Positions 63,696-64,000 of a stretch of DNA of 64,000 bases are shown piece after piece (position 1 is the stretch's first letter; every line of letters starts with the position of its first letter). The stretch comes from Auanema rhodensis. Taxonomy: Eukaryota; Nematoda; Chromadorea; Rhabditida; Rhabditidae. The position numbers and the translations under genes are program-made. The notes below the pieces were generated by a model. It was given only the letters and a program-made list of their open reading frames with translations. It was not told the origin of the DNA and searched no databases. The stretch covers positions 3,038,001 through 3,102,000 of the forward strand of contig OZ059897.1 of the NCBI GenBank assembly GCA_964057225.1, written 5' to 3'.

Positions 63696-64000
63696 CGATT
63701 TTCACCCTGAAGAATTAATTTTTTCGTTGAATAACATTGTCCATCGTCTTCGTCTTGAAAAAAGGAATCTAAAAACATCTACATTTTGTGAAATTATTTA
63801 GAAATTTTTCGGGAAAATTTTTGTCAAAATGTTTTTGAAAGCAATGTTGAGTGTACATGGAAACTCAACATACACTAATGCATCATTTTTCAAACGATCA
63901 TAGCTAATTTTTGTATGGAGCGTTTCTCAATGTAGTATAGTGCATTCGATGCGGATTTTTAAGCTGCGTTGATCTGTGTTATCAGATTTGCGCTAGCTTA
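63696..64000. repeat. Partial monomer 183, cut by the window edge
   Basis: 305 bases of a T-front monomer with CTTCGTC, CTACATTTT, GAAAGC, GCATCAT and CATAGC, like 28433. It then has GTATGGAGCG and GCGTTGATC with GCGCTAG, a combination not seen in its relatives, which points to another exchange point inside it. The sequence stops within the GCGCTAGCTTA tail. Confidence 0.92.

Larger units (their letters stand above)
1..64000. repeat. 351-bp satellite DNA array, 182 full monomers plus a partial one
   Basis: A single tandem repeat fills the window in one orientation with no interruption. Using the monomer start CGATTTTCACCCTGAAGAA, boundaries fall at 1, 352, 703, 1053 and then every 351 bp to 25272; later starts shift only where indels are visible. 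Summed lengths (166x351, 9x330, 3x350, 3x352, 1x353) equal 63695, so the last, partial monomer starts at 63696. The first copy has about 114 G+C in 351 bases. No monomer is inverted and no foreign insertion was seen. This organisation is typical of eukaryotic centromeric or pericentromeric satellite DNA; location and species are inference. The window starts on a boundary and ends mid-monomer, so the array probably continues on both sides. Confidence 0.98.

Noticed and set aside
1-64000. CRISPR array
   Set aside because: The period is 351 bp with no unique spacers; both halves of every monomer are repeated. This is a satellite.
1-64000. Mobile element, LTR or terminal inverted repeats inside the array
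   Set aside because: No break in monomer order, target-site duplication or non-satellite sequence was seen anywhere.

Overview
The whole 64 kb window is one uninterrupted satellite DNA array. A 351-bp, A+T-rich monomer (about 32.5% G+C by hand count of the first copy) is repeated head to tail from the first base to the last, always in the same orientation. I walked every monomer boundary, taking the conserved start CGATTTTCACCCTGAAGAA as base 1 (two HOR monomer classes and the CGACTTTC class vary within it). This gives 182 complete monomers plus a 183rd cut off by the window edge (63696-64000). The lengths account for every base: 166 monomers of 351 bp, nine of 330 bp, three of 350, three of 352 and one of 353. 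There is no protein-coding gene, RNA gene, transposon, CRISPR array or unique sequence that I can support.

The DNA looks eukaryotic and is probably the interior of a centromeric or pericentromeric heterochromatin block. The reasons are the kind of repeat, its homogeneity over 64 kb, the lack of genes and the A+T bias. The length (about two nucleosome repeats) and composition would fit many invertebrate, especially insect, major satellites. I cannot name the species from the sequence alone.

Monomers belong to subfamilies set by linked diagnostic sites. The main front types are 'G' (GAAATGATTTTTT, then GAAAAAC), 'T' (GAATTAATTTTTT, then GAATAAC), 'AATAG/AATAA', and a form with a 21-bp deletion. 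The main tail types are GAGTTAG...GATATC...ATATG and GCGCTAG...(TAATC or GATATC)...ATAGG. Monomers of different types are arranged in higher-order repeats (HORs) of several sizes: dimers (7.0-9.8 and 11.2-12.6 kb), a trimer (3.9-6.0 kb), two different tetramers (13.0-16.8 and 21.1-23.9 kb), a 7-mer of 2458 bp (54.9-59.8 kb), an 8-mer step of 2808 bp (43.0-48.3 kb) and an adjacent 9-11-mer duplication (28.1-35.0 kb). Dispersed long duplications lie on top: 23.2-28.8 kb recurs at 38.5-45.5 kb, 26.7-29.1 kb at 45.8-48.3 kb, and 40.6-43.7 kb at 58.4-61.6 kb.

Region by region: 0-13 kb holds older-looking mixed monomers with short-period HORs and most of the monomers that carry a 62-codon open frame. 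13-24 kb holds the two tetramer HORs. 24-29 kb is the source or copy of the long duplicated segment. 29-38 kb is a distinct subfamily zone with seven of the nine 330-bp monomers. 38-48 kb repeats the 23-29 kb material. 48-51 kb is a second island of the 330-bp subfamily. 51-64 kb is built from re-used blocks of 38-48 kb.

Each monomer carries several dyad symmetries, including a 15-bp interrupted stem around a smaller hairpin, and roughly helically phased A/T tracts. These are the best candidates for function (DNA shape, protein binding or RNA structure) in a sequence that does not encode protein.
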